NCBI RefSeq assembly: GCF_018812025.1
Contig: NC_063050.1
Span: 57,443,147 to 57,507,146 of the forward strand
DNA length: 64,000 nucleotides
Reading direction: 5' to 3'
Source of the DNA: Megalobrama amblycephala
Taxonomy: Eukaryota > Chordata > Actinopteri > Cypriniformes > Xenocyprididae
Shown: in pieces, positions 12,018 to 25,828 of the stretch
How positions within the stretch are numbered: the first letter of the stretch is position 1
Layout: each line of letters opens with the position of its first letter
The notes under the pieces: generated by a model
The model's input: the letters and a program-made list of their open reading frames with translations, nothing else
What the model was told of the DNA's origin: nothing
Database searches by the model: none
Translations under genes and position numbers: made by a program

Positions 12018-15000
12018 ATTTACTGAAGCACCCGTTTCACGGGGAATCACATTTACTTAAAGCTCTATTGGACCTGACAGAAAACACTATGTGAAGGTTG
12101 TCATGACAGCAGCAAAATGATCATGCAAACAAAATTATGACAAAAAATCAAAAATTGTAAAATCAATCCAATAAATCATTGTACATGATTATATGTTATT
12201 TATGTTCTTAGATTATTTTTAACATGAATGAGAATAAATGACACACTCCTGATTGAATGATCCAGTGATCAGGTGTGTTTCCATCACAGACGGACAGACA
12301 GAAGAAGAGGGCAGACGGTCAGAAGGTGGCGGCGTTTAATCTGGGCGTGGCAGAAGCTCAGAGACGCAGGAAAGCAGCCGCATGCGGCCAATCACACGTG
12401 AGTCTGAAACACTGTTGAGGTTCTGTGTGCGTTTCATTATCTTTCTGGTCATGTGACGCGTGTGCTTTCAGGGCTCGTACATCTTTGCGGGTCGACCCTG
12501 TACCGCAGACCGTCTGCCGCAGCAGAGACGCTTCGTGCAGGAGCTGATGCAGGAGGCCTGCAGACGCAGACAGACGCAGACGCAGACGCAGCAGGAACAA
12601 CAGCGACTGGACAGACTGCATCTGCTGCAGATGTCTGAAGAGTGAGAGCGTTTCTTCATCTCAACACTGTGTGAACCTGTTTGATTTAAGAAGATGTGAC
12701 TGAATGAGCTTGTTCTATGTGATGTTTCCATCAGGATGGCATTGAAACGATCTCAGCAGCTTCATGAGAAACACGAGATGGCCAAGACGTACCGAAAGGC
12801 ACTTGAAAAACAAGTGAGTGACTTTTGTTTGTCGTCTGTAGAGGGAGTGAGAGCAGATGAGTTTCTGTTAGAAAGAACAGGCCTTAAAGTCGTCATGAAA
12901 GGGAAGTTGCGTTGGTCTTTTCTTCTCTATTGTGTCGTATATCCGAGTGAAACGCTTCTGGAACAAGAACAGATGTAGGGCGGGGCTTGATTTTGATTGG
13001 ATGGTTGTGGTTTGCTATTGGTGGATCTCATGTGAGTGACAGGTTGCCCCGCCCTCGTCATCAGAGAAGAGAAGAGATGCTGCAAGAGGAAGATATTCTG
13101 ATTCAAGATTATGAATTTAACACACTAATGATGTGCAGCGATAAATCATTTACAATAAACACTGCAATATTCCATAAAAATAAGAATTTATTTGTTTATT
13201 GGATTATCTTAGTCCAAGTCGTCTCAAAGCAGCTTTACTGAAAATTTGCCAAAGGCAACTGTGTGTGACAAAAAAACTACATAAAATATTTAGATCAAGA
13301 AGGAAAAAAAAACTCTGAGAGGAACCAGACTCATCTGACCTCACAGTGAATGAACACATCTTGTGTAATTACAGTCTGTGATGATTGAGTTTTCAGGCTG
13401 TCTGGAGGCAGTCAGTAAACAGATCCAGTGACATCTTTATGTTATTGTGACTGCAGAAACATGCTGTGAAGTGCAATAAGACTTCGAGCGTCAGTAACAC
13501 ACTGTCCTGGTTATAGAGTTTGTGTGTTCCTGTGGCTCAAACTGCGCGATCATGAACTGATCAAATGAACACTTGAATGCAGACGCGACAGGACAGTTCT
13601 GCTTCGCTCTGAGTGTTTCATTCTCATTTTGTGATTTATCTCCTGATCTTTGTGTTTTTCTGTCTGTTTGCGTCTGGTTTACAGAGTGAACGCCGCTGTT
13701 CAGAAACGGCTCCTGGTTCTGACGCGCGGCCCGTATTTGGGCTGATGGACTCCAACCCAGCGGCTTTAGCCGAGCAGAGATGGAGAGCGCAGAAGATCTC
13801 TGAAGAACTGATGAATACGGCCGACGGCAGGAGGAGAGACATGCTGAAGAAACGCTTGAATGAGCAGAAGAGAGAAATAGAAATAATGCAGAGAGACCAC
13901 AAAGAGTGAGTGACAAAACCCATAATGACAGCGTCACGCCTCTGAAAAACAAACGCATGAAAAGAGTTCGTTCTTGTCATTTCAACATGATACATGGTGT
14001 TATTAGCATCTGACTCAGAACTGCACCAGTCTTTCACTGTCGAATTGTTTACAGAATGTTAGAAGAGCGAATCTGTCGCTACGAGAAGCGGCGTCAGCTG
14101 CAGGCCGCATGTGTGGAGAACTGGCAGCACAGCGCCAACATGAGACACCAACGAGAACAAGAGGAGCTGAACATCAGGAGGTACGAGAAACTAGAAATAG
14201 ATAATTGGTCAGATGGATGGATGGATCAACATCAATCAACATTTATTTATACAGCCCTTTACAACACTCAAGGTGAACCAAAGTGCTTTCCAATAAAAAC
14301 AAAACAATGTAAACAAAAATTAATAAGCAACAAGAAAATGAATAAAAAATACACAAAATGCACAAAATACACAAAATGCCAGCACAACTGCTAGATATTA
14401 AAAGCCAGTCTAAATAAATAAGTTTTAAGCTTAGCTTTAAAAAGGCCCAGGTCAGTGATAGTGCGCATATCGGCGGGGAGCTTATTCCAGAGTCTGGGCC
14501 CAGCAACAGAAAAAGCCTGGTCACCCCAGTGTTTGCACCGTGACCTTGGGACTTCCAGTAAAAGTTGGTTTGTTGACCTAAGAGCCCTGGTTGGCTGATA
14601 CAGAGCCAGCATCTCAGTTACATAAAGAGGGGCAAGGCCATTGAGAGCTTTAAAAACAAACAAAAGTATCTTAAAATCAACTCTAAAAGAAACTGGAAGC
14701 CAGTGGAGCGAATAGAGAATCGGAGTTATGTGCTCACGTTTGCGTGTATTGGTTAAAAGACGGGCTGCAGCATTCTGCACCAGCTGAAGGCGCCTGAGGG
14801 ATGACTGTGAGACACCAACATAAAGTGCATTACAATAATCTAATCTTGAGCTGATAAAAGCGTGAATAGCTTTCTCAAGATCAGAGCGATTCAGAAATGG
14901 TTTGACCTTGGTCAAGAGACGTAATTGAAAGAAACTAGCTTTAACCACACTGTCAATTTGTTTATCAAATTTCAGGCTACTATCAAAAGTCACACCGAGA

Positions 15001-16626
15001 TTTCTGATTGATGGGTCTAAGCTTTGAAGTCAGCGCATTAAAGTCGGAAGTTACAGACTCTCCGAATAAAATATACTCAGTCTTCATTTAAATGAAGGAA
15101 ATTTTGCTCTAACCATAGTTTAATGTCATTAATGCAATCAATTAGTGACTCAACTGCGTCAGTGTTTTTTGGGCTCAAAGGCAAGTAAATTTGCAGATCA
15201 TCTGCATAGCAGTGATAAGCTATATTGTGCCTGGCTATGATGGACCCGAGAGGCAGCATGTAAAGTGAAAATAAAACAGGCCCGAGAATAGAGCCTTGTG
15301 GCACCCCACAAGAGAGAGAGGAGGTGGAAGAGGACGAGTCCCCAATCGCTACAGAAAAAGTTCTATTGGTCAAATATGACGAGAACCACTGAAGTGCAGT
15401 ACCCCGAATGCCAAACATGGTGATTAAGGCGAGACAGAAGACCTTCATGGTCCACTGTATCAAAAGCCGCCGTGAGATCAAGTAATACTAAAATAACAGG
15501 GCTCTCAGCATCAACAAACCGAGCAATATCGTTATGCACCTTTAACAGTGCGGACTCAGTGCTATGTCGCGATCTGAATCCCGATTGAAATTTCTCAAAA
15601 ACTGAGTTATTTTCTAAAAAAGAATATAGTTGTGTAAAAACAACTTTTTCTAGCACTTTTGAAAGAAAGGGCAGGTGGGAAACTGGTCTAAAATTAGACA
15701 AAACTGAGGGATCCAGATTAGGTTTTTTGAGTAAAGGCCTAACCACAGCGTGTTTAAAAGCAGCAGGAACATATCCTAAGCTAAGACATTATGGATGATG
15801 CAGACCTGCCAACATGTACGCATTTTGACCTCAAAGTACGCTGGTACGATTTGTCACTCTATACTACGAAAAAAACCCGGTGACTCCTCCGTGCATGCGT
15901 AGTACTCAAATCCAGCAAAAGAAAGAGTTCAACCAATCATAGCGTTGGGTTCATTTCCCCAACAGCACATTAGTTACTTTACTAATGTTGTTCCCCAGAG
16001 GAGAACTGGCCCCCCGACTAAGCCTGGTTTCTCCCAAGGTTTTTTTTTCTCCATTTTAACACCTATTTGCCACTTGTTTGCCACCTGATGTCACCTGATG
16101 GAGTTTGGGTTCCTTGCCGCTGTCGCCTTTGGCTTGCTTAGTCGGGGACACTTGACATTTGACTTGACATTTGATATTCAAAAGTATTCTTGACATTTAT
16201 TCAACAGTGCTTTGATCTGATCTATTCTTTAAGAGCTGCTGTGCAGCAAAAATTATGTACCAGTTATCAATGTAAAGCTGCTTTGACACAATCTGCATTG
16301 TAAAAAGCGCTATATAAATAAAGGTGACTGTTTTCTAAGGGTTTCTTAATTTTAGACTAGTTTTCATTACAAAACCTGTATAAAAGACTCGACTGTCAGG
16401 TTAGTTGTATGTAAATATAGCCTACTTGAAATTGCAAACAAAACTTTTTTAGTCCATATTAAATACATGAATGCGATTCACTTGTGGTTGTCAGTTTGTA
16501 TAAGCACACATTATGCAATGCAATATTAATCTGAATTAAAAAAATGCTTTTGAGCAGGTGTAGTGAAATTTTTAATTGTGTCAAATTTAAAAAAACTTTA
16601 ACAGTCAAAATTAGATTAACGAAGAT

Positions 16627-16673
<47 letters not shown>

Positions 16674-17049
16674 TTGTGTATTGTATTCTCAAAAATGTAA
16701 AAAAAAATATGACCCCCCCCCCCAAAAAAAAAAAAAAAAAAAAACACCCCTTGTCCCGTCCCGTCACACTGGTACTCGAAAAAAATTTCCAACGTTGGCA
16801 GGTCTGATGATGGACCACAAGAATGAGAGAAAAACACGTGATGATGTAGTGATGATGAATCAACACAGGATTTTCTGAAATTGTAATGATGTGTGTTGTG
16901 TTTCCTTCAGGTTCGGTGGTCAAACTCTGACGGACCGACTTGGACAATATGAGCGCTGCAGCCGATGCAAACGCAGCGCCTCCAACTGCGGCCGGACCAA
17001 CATCTTCAGAGACACCAATTATGTGTCTGGGTCTCGATTAATGCTGTAG
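9555..17049 (+). CDS. ccdc81: CCDC81, HU-domain and coiled-coil protein
   Basis: Coding exons: 9555-9627, 9851-9912, 10001-10154, 10386-10639, 10725-10854, 10964-11042, 11631-11739, 11819-11965, 12290-12397, 12472-12641, 12735-12813, 13685-13905, 14055-14180 and 16911-17049 (1851 nt, 616 aa; human about 650). The N-terminal third carries two CCDC81-type HU-like domains: [20 protein letters not shown] and ILIQRPVFI, then [14 protein letters not shown] and GIGVLAF. Next come an acidic low-complexity linker, the [13 protein letters not shown] zinc-ligand-like motif, and a Glu/Arg/Gln-rich coiled coil from exon 8 to 13. The end, [18 protein letters not shown]...SGSRLML, matches the conserved C-terminus. 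Human CCDC81 is centrosome-associated. The exon 7 acceptor (11631) was chosen by phase and pyrimidine tract, and 11568 or 11571 are in-phase alternatives. ATG 9573 is an alternative start. Exons 5-7 are the least certain. Confidence 0.92.
9646..9755. repeat. Short tandem repeat in ccdc81 intron 1
   Basis: About two and a half copies of a roughly 44-bp unit built on ACTAACCCTGTTCTATAACA and CTCGTTCTAACTAACACTAA. Confidence 0.75.
11788..11809 (+). repeat. GT tract just upstream of ccdc81 exon 8
   Basis: Eleven GT units end 9 nt before the exon 8 acceptor (exon starts 11819) and take the place of part of its pyrimidine tract. The complementary CA tract lies on the other side of the same exon. 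Confidence 0.95.
11974..12014 (+). repeat. CA tract just downstream of ccdc81 exon 8
   Basis: About twenty AC units begin 9 nt after the exon 8 donor (exon ends 11965). Confidence 0.95.
13195..13330 (-). mobile_element. L2/CR1-like repeat fragment in ccdc81 intron 11
   Basis: AAAGCAGCTTTACTGAAAAT and CTCTGAGAGGAACCAGACTC are words of the LINE-derived 3' tails that recur in this window (16290, 31780, 44400, 45060). It is a short undated fragment inside the 0.9-kb intron before exon 12. Confidence 0.5.
14210..15780 (-). pseudogene. Decayed L2/CR1-like LINE reverse transcriptase
   Basis: It lies on the minus strand inside the last ccdc81 intron. Three overlapping frames (15746-15363, 15481-15077, 14993-14391) read as successive parts of a non-LTR reverse transcriptase: [18 protein letters not shown] and [16 protein letters not shown], then [17 protein letters not shown] and the YADD catalytic motif (about 15193-15204), then the thumb/C-terminal block with [21 protein letters not shown] and LHWLPV. 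The frames are displaced by frameshifts near 15.4 and 15.0 kb, so it is not functional. The 5' part (endonuclease) is missing. The 3' end carries an AAATAAATGTTGATTGATG-type tail at about 14215-14260. Confidence 0.9.
15960..16335 (+). mobile_element. L2/CR1-like LINE 3' tail
   Basis: The plus-strand sequence contains CTGGTTTCTCCCAAGG, TTCCTTGCCGCTGTCGCC and the terminal TGTAAAGCTGCTTTGACACA...GCGCTATATAAATAAAGGTG, a tail seen in several partial copies here. Orientation is opposite to the neighbouring reverse-transcriptase remnant, so this is a separate insertion. Confidence 0.75.
16628..16671. repeat. GT microsatellite
   Basis: About 22 GT units in the ccdc81 last intron, followed by poly-C/poly-A runs at about 16713-16744. 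Confidence 0.95.
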
Positions 17050-17070
17050 ACCTCGAATTTCAACCCCGAT

Positions 17071-17076
17071 AATAAA
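17071..17076 (+). terminator. ccdc81: ccdc81 polyadenylation signal
   Basis: AATAAA lies 22 nt after the ccdc81 stop codon (TAG, 17047-17049), implying a very short 3' UTR. Confidence 0.75.
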
Positions 17077-17440
17077 GAGCAAAATAACATGAAAATAGCT
17101 CGACCAGTCTAATGTTTTATGATGAATGTGATCACATTCACAAGCACTCTCACAACCAATTCATTTTATGATTAGCATCCACAGAACGCAGATGAACGTC
17201 CTCATCCACGTGCAGGTCAAGTCACCTTTACTTCTATAGCACTTTATACAATACATATTCTATACAATTTGGCATCATTTACACAGAGATGAAACACATT
17301 TTTATTCTTTATAAAGTCATCAGTCGCTCACAGCAGCATTTCAACACTGAATGAAGATGAAGAATGTGCAGATGCTATTTTGTGTTTGTCAGAAATGTTT
17401 CAAGCAGAAGTTTAAATGCGCCGTCATCTGTAGATCATGT

Positions 17441-18288
17441 ATGATACTGAGATATTATTAACATGAATGATGCTGAGATATTATTAACATGAATGATACT
17501 GAGATATTATTAACATGAATGATACTGAGATATTATTAACGTATGATACTGAGATATTATTAACATGAATGATACTGAGATATTATTACAGTTTTTTTCG
17601 ATGGCTAAACGACAGTGGGCACAACTGGAGTCACATGAGCAGAACTCTAACTACAGTCTGCACAGCAGCAGTTCATGTGGACCAAACTCTAGTTTGTTTT
17701 TCATTGCTTGAACACAGTTTTCAAAACTCTACACACTTATCCCATGACTTTAACCACAACCTGCACAACACTGTGGATTTACAGCACTTTGTTCAAATGC
17801 TAACACTCTGCTGTCAAAACTGTGAACCACACATTCAAAACAGAATAGATTTATACATATATATATATAGGTAGAGCTCAGAAAGACAGGGATGGATAAG
17901 GCACTCCAGAAGGTTCTTCCCCAGGTGCATAGCAAGAGAGAACATTAGATGTGATGTTGATGTGGCCTGATGCTAGAGAGAGGCAGGATCAGCCCCTCAA
18001 TTATTTGTTTGAATTACAGTATGTACTTTTAGTTTCTACCTTTTTTTCTCATTACTGTAATTCTGTAAATTACTACAGACTATTGAAGCAAACTGCTCAT
18101 TTTCATTTACCTTAAAGAATTATGTTCTAAAAATTTAAATAAATCATGTGAAAGAATGTCACTCTTTTCTTTGAAGAAAATATTACTTTGTATGAAGTCA
18201 CTGAAATTGTTCAAACTGTAAAGATAAAAAGTTTGTATTTTCTGTGTTGGTGTTTCTCAATGTGTTCTGAGTGACAGTGTGTGTATCA

Positions 18289-18322
<34 letters not shown>

Positions 18323-18530
18323 AAGTGTGTGTGTATCTCAGTGAGGGTTGTGATAGTGTTTGGCTGCACTGAGCCTGTTTTGAGTCATGTGTTAACTGTT
18401 TAGCTCAGGTGACTGTTGGTAGTGCAGACTGTAGTTAAAGTTTTGCACATGTAGCTCCAGTTGTGCTCACTGTCGTTTAGCAATCAAAAAAAACTGTAAC
18501 ATGAATGATACTGAGATGCACTTTAAGTCT
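17441..18530. repeat. 26-bp minisatellite split by a MITE
   Basis: About five to six copies of a 17-26 bp unit containing GATACTGAGATATTATTAAC run from 17441 to 17588. The array resumes with AACATGAATGATACTGAGAT after the inserted element ends at 18496. Confidence 0.88.
17589..18496. mobile_element. TA-inserting (Tc1/mariner-like) MITE
   Basis: The termini are CAGTTTTTTTCGATGGCTAA and the inverse CAGTTTTTTTTGATTGCTAA. The inverted repeats extend about 45 bp through ACGACAGTGGGCACAACTGGAG. TA flanks both ends (17587-17588 and 18497-18498), and removing the element plus one TA restores the minisatellite unit exactly. The 0.9-kb interior encodes no recognisable transposase. Confidence 0.9.
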
Positions 18531-18735
18531 ATAGAAAGTGTTTTTCTGCATGTGATTCATCAGTATAAATGTCATGTGCCACGAAACTCCATTAGTTCAT
18601 TTTTATCAACATTTAATGATGTATTTTGTCTATTTCTTAGTTAGAGCTCAAATATTATTCATTATTAAACAATGAATGTATATCCCTTTTTTAAAACATG
18701 CTTTAAATCCTTCAGTTTCTTAATTTACATGCAAA

Positions 18736-18954
<219 letters not shown>

Positions 18955-20194
18955 TCACTGTGGCATAAAAGAAATGAACAGCAGATGGAGTTATGATGTC
19001 AAAAACACACTCTGGCCTCATACGACTTACAGTTTGACAGCCAAAAACCACATCAGAGTGACAAACTCCTGCTGTGAATCAGTCATTTCCACACTAGAGC
19101 AAACACAGATCTGTGGACATTAATGTCTGAGCCACTAAATGAAATATTAAGTCAGTTTTATAAATATAGCGGTTTGTGAAATGTATGTTGTTTCAAAGTA
19201 CTATTACAGAAAAACATTGCAGTGCAAATATGTGAAATTCCACAGATCTTCAGTTATTTCTGAACATTTATGCTCTGTAATGTTTGTCATTACGCACGTC
19301 CAACAAATCATATGATTTTACAATAGAAGAAAAAAAAACCTTGGGAAGAACCATTAAAGGTCTACACAGCAACAACATAGTTGATATTATATATATCATA
19401 GTTTCATATATATAAAACGACTGATTTCAGAAGGATTTATTCAGTCTGTAAGTTCACGTGTTACTCAAGTAGCAAGAGAGAGTGTCGTAATCTCGTGGAG
19501 TCTCATGTTCATCTGTGCTGAAAGTCAATGATGCCCAATGGAGCAAAGTCAAACTCAACCACTAACCCATATTCTGCCTCTTCACCGAGAGGATTTCACC
19601 GCTCTGCTGGGAGCAAATCATGGAAATGTAGCGTGAATGCGAGAGCGTGTGGACAGCTGCTCCGCTTTTCCAAGACTCCAGATCAAACTGATATCCCACA
19701 TTTATTGAGCAACACTTCAGCCAGAGTCCAGTCCTGATTCCAGATGTTCAAATCACAGAGGAAGCCATCAAACCAAAACTACAGATCTTCTGCATTGAAC
19801 ACTGTACAAACCAGCATCTGATAATGACAAACAAGCCTTTACAATGCGATTTTAATTATATTCTTTTGATATGTTGCATTTGGCCGTCTGGTGTTCGTAA
19901 AGCTGCATCTTCAGGAGTTTCACATGTGAAGCAGGACAGATGCAGAGAGACGGTCTGCTTTCACTCGTCTTACTGTGATCTCAGTCCGAATACACACGAC
20001 AGAACCAGAACCGGCACAGAACGTACAGCTTCATGTTTTATAACTTCTTTTGTGACTTTAGCGAGAGTTCAGACATTAAAAAGACATTCGTCTCCAAGAG
20101 GTTAGATGTCATATCACATAGTCTCTTTACATTCAAACTGACATCATGATAGTGTGACATTACGAACCACAGGGGACTAAAGTGACTCATGAGG

Positions 20195-20281
<87 letters not shown>
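20195..20281. repeat. CA microsatellite
   Basis: About 87 bp of uninterrupted CA. Confidence 0.97.
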
Positions 20282-20282
<1 letters not shown>

Positions 20283-20396
20283 ATAAGATTTGAGTCATCA
20301 GTGATCTAACCCTGCAAACATGAGGATAATAAACAGCCAAACAGACTGACAGCTTCATGTCCTCTTCGAGTCTGTTGTTATTCTAATGTATACAAG

Positions 20397-20433
20397 CATT
20401 TGGGACATTTGGGACATTTGGGACATTTGGGAC
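20397..20433. repeat. Decamer tandem repeat
   Basis: Three to four perfect copies of TTTGGGACAT. Confidence 0.9.
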
Positions 20434-22959
20434 TGGTTACTCTTCACCCCAAATCATGGATCACACGGCCTGTCCTTCCTGCTGAAAACTCCAAGGCGTG
20501 TTTCGCCGGTCATCAGCATGTGAAGCAGGAGTGACGGTAGATCAGCTCAGTGAAGCTTGAGACCAGCATGAACCAGCCTGGATTCTGCCTCTCCAGACCT
20601 TCTGATCTCGCCTTCACTCCTTCACTCCTTTTCCCCTCATTTTCCATGTAAGTGGGTGTTTCTGCAAATATTATCCAGAATCATTCCGGTGGGAAAATTT
20701 CTGGCATGTTTGCCTCATATTGATGGATTCCAGCATGTTTCAAAACTATTGGGTGCATTTCAGTGATCTGAGGAACAGCCAACATTTGCTGCTCGTGTCG
20801 CTCCAGCTGCAGCGCTCAGCTGATACACGTGTTTATTCCACATCATCATGTGACCGTTGGAAACCAGAGCCGCCATTTTCAGATTTATTGTCTGATGGTT
20901 TATAATGATAAGCTCAGATCAGGTTGGAACAGAGCATGAAATAATCAACTATAAACAGATCATCTCATTTGTCTATAATCCACAATCTAGAAGAAAGTAA
21001 TGTGGTGTTTCACCGGCAGCTGCTCGCGGTGAGTTCATGCTAATGAGTCTCTAGCAGAACGTTCCCGTTCTCTTTCTGCTGGAGGCGTCCAGGTCAGTAA
21101 AGTCTGAACTGACCATCAAACTGATGCTGATGAATCTGTAGCTGTACATCCGTATAGTGCAGAAAACACATGATTCTATACTTCAGCTTCACATTATGAC
21201 ACAAAACACGTGCTCTTTAACTTCATGAGGAATCATAAATGTGGCGTTTCAGTCTGAAATACTGACAAAAGAAGGAAAGTCTCTGCAAACAGAATAATAC
21301 AGACTGAGCTTTGCTGAGTTTTCAGGCCAGTCGTTCATCAGGAACATATGAATATAATGTTTGCATGAAAACTTGTGTTCTTCAGTGCCTACGATATCCC
21401 ACAATCCCGTGCAGGTGTTTGAAACAAATTAATTCATATTTATTTCAACTCATGCCTCTATTTCTAGTGAGAAATAAGCACTGGTCATGAATTATTGACT
21501 TGAGTAGGTTAAAGCTGGTTACTTTTTTTGACTGTCTTCAGTTTTGGACACAAATGTCTTCACACACATTTCATATAAAGACCCAAACCTGAGGAAACAT
21601 TCAGGCGGTTCTGATCCAGAGTAAACACACATACAGAAATCACAGGAGACGCTCAGGTTAAACGCACTAGAGAAAGAAGACGAAAAGCACATGGTGTCAA
21701 ACAGATTCATGCTGTAGTTCAGACGAGGTAAATGAACACGAAACTCTCAATATCCAAGAAATAATTCAGGCCATTTCATTAAAGTGAAATCCTCCATCAC
21801 AAAGTCTTTTGGCAAACGTTCATCCGTAAAATCGGCCTCCTGAGTGTTATGGCATATGAAACTAATAGTTATTGTAATAAAGTCATGCGTTACGGTCTGT
21901 GGAGAGAACTTCACTGAATTAACTGTAAAACAGACAATATGAACGAGTGTCATGAGCTCAGGATCAAATCACTGAAGATACTCAAGTGCAGATGAATTAC
22001 AATTCATCATTTTTACCAATAATTGGAATAGAATTTCAAAAACATTTTGCTATGGATATTTTTCTATTGATCTAATAGTCTTCCTTTACATGCTTTAATG
22101 TGTTACTATTTTAAGATGTCATATTCTGTCCCGTGTGAATCCAGCGTTTATATGTTATATACGTCACTTCTGAAACTTTGCAGCATGTAATATAATTGTC
22201 GGTCCTCTTAGCAGCATGAAAAACAACAGTTTTATTAAATGGATTATATAGGCTGTAGTGCGAAAGCGAGCCAAGACCGCTCCCTTTACAATCACTACAA
22301 CGCTGTCGCTTTGTCAGTTCATAACAGTTTCACAAAGTTCCTTTATATTCAGTGAAGCTGCCAACAACGCACAATAAATCTCTGTCTACACTTTGTTTGT
22401 TAATGAGAGGTTTTGCAAGTCTGCTCTACACATCACTGAATAAAAATCTGAGTGGATTCTGACTAACTTACAAGCTTCTGATTGGTCGCTGCGTTCAAGA
22501 GATCACGACTATGTCAACTATGCAAAAACATGTCAATAGATACACAGATACATTCTCTACAGTGCAAACACAAATATGAACTGAACGTTTGCCAAATCTC
22601 TTTCGCCAGTATATACTGTGTAAGTATTAACTGAGGGTGCTCATGCTTGCGTTTGTAGACCCGGCCGGCCCGCATGAGCCACACGTGTGTTTGAGATGGA
22701 AACATGAACCCTGTGATGCCGCAGCCTTCATCTTCAACCCGCAAACAATCAGAGGAAGAAAGAGTTCACACGCAGCCTATGGGGCGCGAACGGAAACATG
22801 TATGAGAAAATATGATGATGAGAAAGAAAAAAAAATGTTGGAAAAAATATCCCTGTTTCCCTCACGCTGTGTATTATGAGAGAGTTTATGATGGCTAAAC
22901 GGATTCACAGTTTATATCTGGAGCAGAATGTCATAATTCAGCAACGAGTAACACTAATT

Positions 22960-23368
22960 CTGTTCCATCATTAATTAATTAATAACCACACAGGAACAAA
23001 TGAGTAACGCAATATTAACATTCTAGTAACATTCAAGATTTTCACTTTAGAGTACTTATCCAAATAATCAGTAATTCCTTCTGAAGGATTCAGTAATACT
23101 GAAGTCATTACTAGTAGATTTCCATGATTGTCACTTTAGAATTAATTATACATTGAACATTACTCTGATTAATTATGATCCTTATATAGTAGTTCTTAGT
23201 CCTCCTGAAGGTATGAAAAATATTAGTTATTGATTAGCTGATTCAACTGAGCACTGTTACTTACTAGTTCATTCATCAGAGGTTCTTGTTAGTTAATAGA
23301 AGTTACTAGAAAGTTAATATTGCGTTACTCATTTGTTCCTGTGTAGTTATTCATTAATGATGGGACAG
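22960..23368. mobile_element. Foldback MITE
   Basis: The left arm runs from TGTTCCATCATTAATTAAT through CACAGGAACAAATGAGTAAC and GCAATATTAAC. The right arm is its inverse, ending ATTCATTAATGATGGGACA. The arms are about 80 bp with small indels, and the centre is AT-rich. No clear target-site duplication was seen. Confidence 0.8.
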
Positions 23369-23802
23369 TATTCTAAAATGTTACCCGGCTCTGAAAATTT
23401 AAGTGACACAGGGTTAAAAGTTATCTTAACCTGGGCTTCACAAAGACGTTACTGGGTTTAACGTGGGAATCCATCAGGAGCATAAATGTCTGGAAAACCC
23501 CTGGCAGTTCAGGAAGACTCACGTGGCAGGAAGAAACAAAAACACAGGATCCTGTGGCGACGATCGCTCTGTCACAGGCCCATCCGGATGCTTTGGGTCA
23601 CCGACTGAAACTACAGTGTGGAGAAACAGACTGCTGTCAAAACTTTGTGAGGGAATTGAGACACGGACCTTCAGAGTCCAAAACAGAGCGACATCTCTGC
23701 ATTATCGAGCTGTTGAGTCCAGTTCTGTTCAGAAACTAACAGAACACTCACATTACACGAGAAATCTGCTGATCTCTGTGCTTGAATACAGTGTCGTGTA
23801 TG

Positions 23803-23804
<2 letters not shown>

Positions 23805-23842
<38 letters not shown>

Positions 23843-23876
23843 GTGTGTGCGTGTGTGTGTGCGTGTGTGTGTGTGT
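23805..23876. repeat. GT microsatellite with GC interruptions
   Basis: About 72 bp of GT interrupted three times by GC. Confidence 0.95.
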
Positions 23877-25828
23877 TCAATACAGGGTGTGCACAGGCCC
23901 AATTTGCATCTGAGCAGCATAAAATAAGTTCATGAACACATGTAATGATCTCACTTTAGGCTTCTTTACACAGACGAGTTAAGGCTGCTCAGTGCCTTCA
24001 TACAAATTCTGTGTAAAGACATAAGCTGGATAAAAACAGACTAAATCATGCCAGCTCTGATCCACCTCAGCCCCGAGTATCAGTATGCAGCTGAAGTTGC
24101 TGTAAATGCATTGATGCCACCTCTGAGCAGCAGTGTGTAAAGACACCTCAATGCCAGCTCACAAGTGCTTCTATGCCACCTCAGCTGTGTAAATTTGGTG
24201 TAACATCTGCATTTCTTTTCATGAAACACAAAATATCTGCCCAATCAATCAATCGATGGATGGATGTGTGAATCAGCAGAGCTCCCTCACTGCAGCTGGA
24301 ATCTCTCAGGAAGAGTCGGATCCCGTCAGGAAGGGAACAGAGTTTCTCTGACTCACTCTTGAACCTCCCGTCCACACCCAACATTCCCTCGGATGGAGCA
24401 CGGGAACGCTCTGTGCTTCAAAACAAACCCACGCTAGATTCAGACGGGCATCTGACCTCAAACAATCCCGCAGAGACACATGAATAACAGGAAGTGAACG
24501 CTCAGCGCTGCCATCGTGATGTTTTATTCGCGATGACGTCGGAGATGATGGAATGGAATGAAACTCTCTCATGTCTTTATTTAAATCAGTGATGGCCGAC
24601 AACCGATGAGTTGAAAAATTAACAGTAAAAGGACTTGTTCTGGGACGTTAATATTGAGGGTTATTGTGCACATGCAAAAATCTCTTTCTCTCTCTCCTCT
24701 TTTTTGCAAATGTCACTTTAATGCTCAGGTCACAGTGTGCTCAGAAAACACCACCAGATACTGTGCAAATCACAAGTAGGTCAGCTTGATAAAAGAAACT
24801 TTTCATTTTACAACCCATATAGTCTTCACAATGATACTGGGCTCCAGGCTTGTCGTTACACACGTGGATAATTAGACTGAACACTGAGGCTCCAGAGCGC
24901 TTGATGTGGACCGCTGGATCAGAGAGTTTGTGTTCGTGTTTGCTCTTGTTCAGCCCAGATCTCAGATGAATCATCGCCGCACCCAACAGGCTTGTGTTCA
25001 CCTCTCTTTGAATGGTAAAATGTTTTTCAGGTGTGTTACTGCTGGATGTGCGTTTTCACTTCTAGCGATGACCAGTCCAAATCAAACAGTGTGCGCAATG
25101 AGCACCACAGGAGCTTTAATCCAGCACCAATAGGACGAACTATGTTGCGTGTTTTGATCTGATTATGTGAGATTTGATTTGATGTCCTCATGATCAGGGA
25201 GGAAAACACGTCCCTTCAGAGGATTCATAAACCACAGCTATAAGAACAAACGTGATTCTGAGATTCATTCAGTCAGCACACTGAACTTTAACAGTGCGGG
25301 AGGTTTCAGCACATCACTATCAGCACTAGTACTAGTGATGGTTGACTTAGTTAACGCCGCTTATGAATCATCACATGCTATCAAACAGCCCATCCACATA
25401 CAGCTGAAAACAGACATTAGCAACACTAAACAACTGTAAGCCCACGAGATGGAGAGGAACACTCCCTTTTTGTTCTAGATATTAATCTTGAAATAAAGAC
25501 ATAATTCTGGATGCGACACTGTTGGACTGACAGAGAAAAACACTGGAGCAACATTCTGTTCTTCTCCTGTTTCATACAAACACACAAACAAACAAACAAA
25601 CAGATTTTCATATCAAACTCCTAATAAATAGGATCTGAGGGATTATTCCACAAGACGAACAATATTCTGCCATTCATACATGTTCCCTGACATAAAAAAC
25701 TCAGTTAAACACTTCCATCAAGAACTTCAAAAACTCTGTAAGTCTCCACTAATGTCATTAAGTGACCATTAAACTAATTAAATTAATTTAGATGCAGTTA
25801 AAAACTACACTGAACCAACAACAAACTG

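Noticed and set aside
23463..23927. A 154-aa open frame ending in Val-Cys repeats
   Set aside because: Half of it is microsatellite translation; the rest has no homology I recognise and no splice context.
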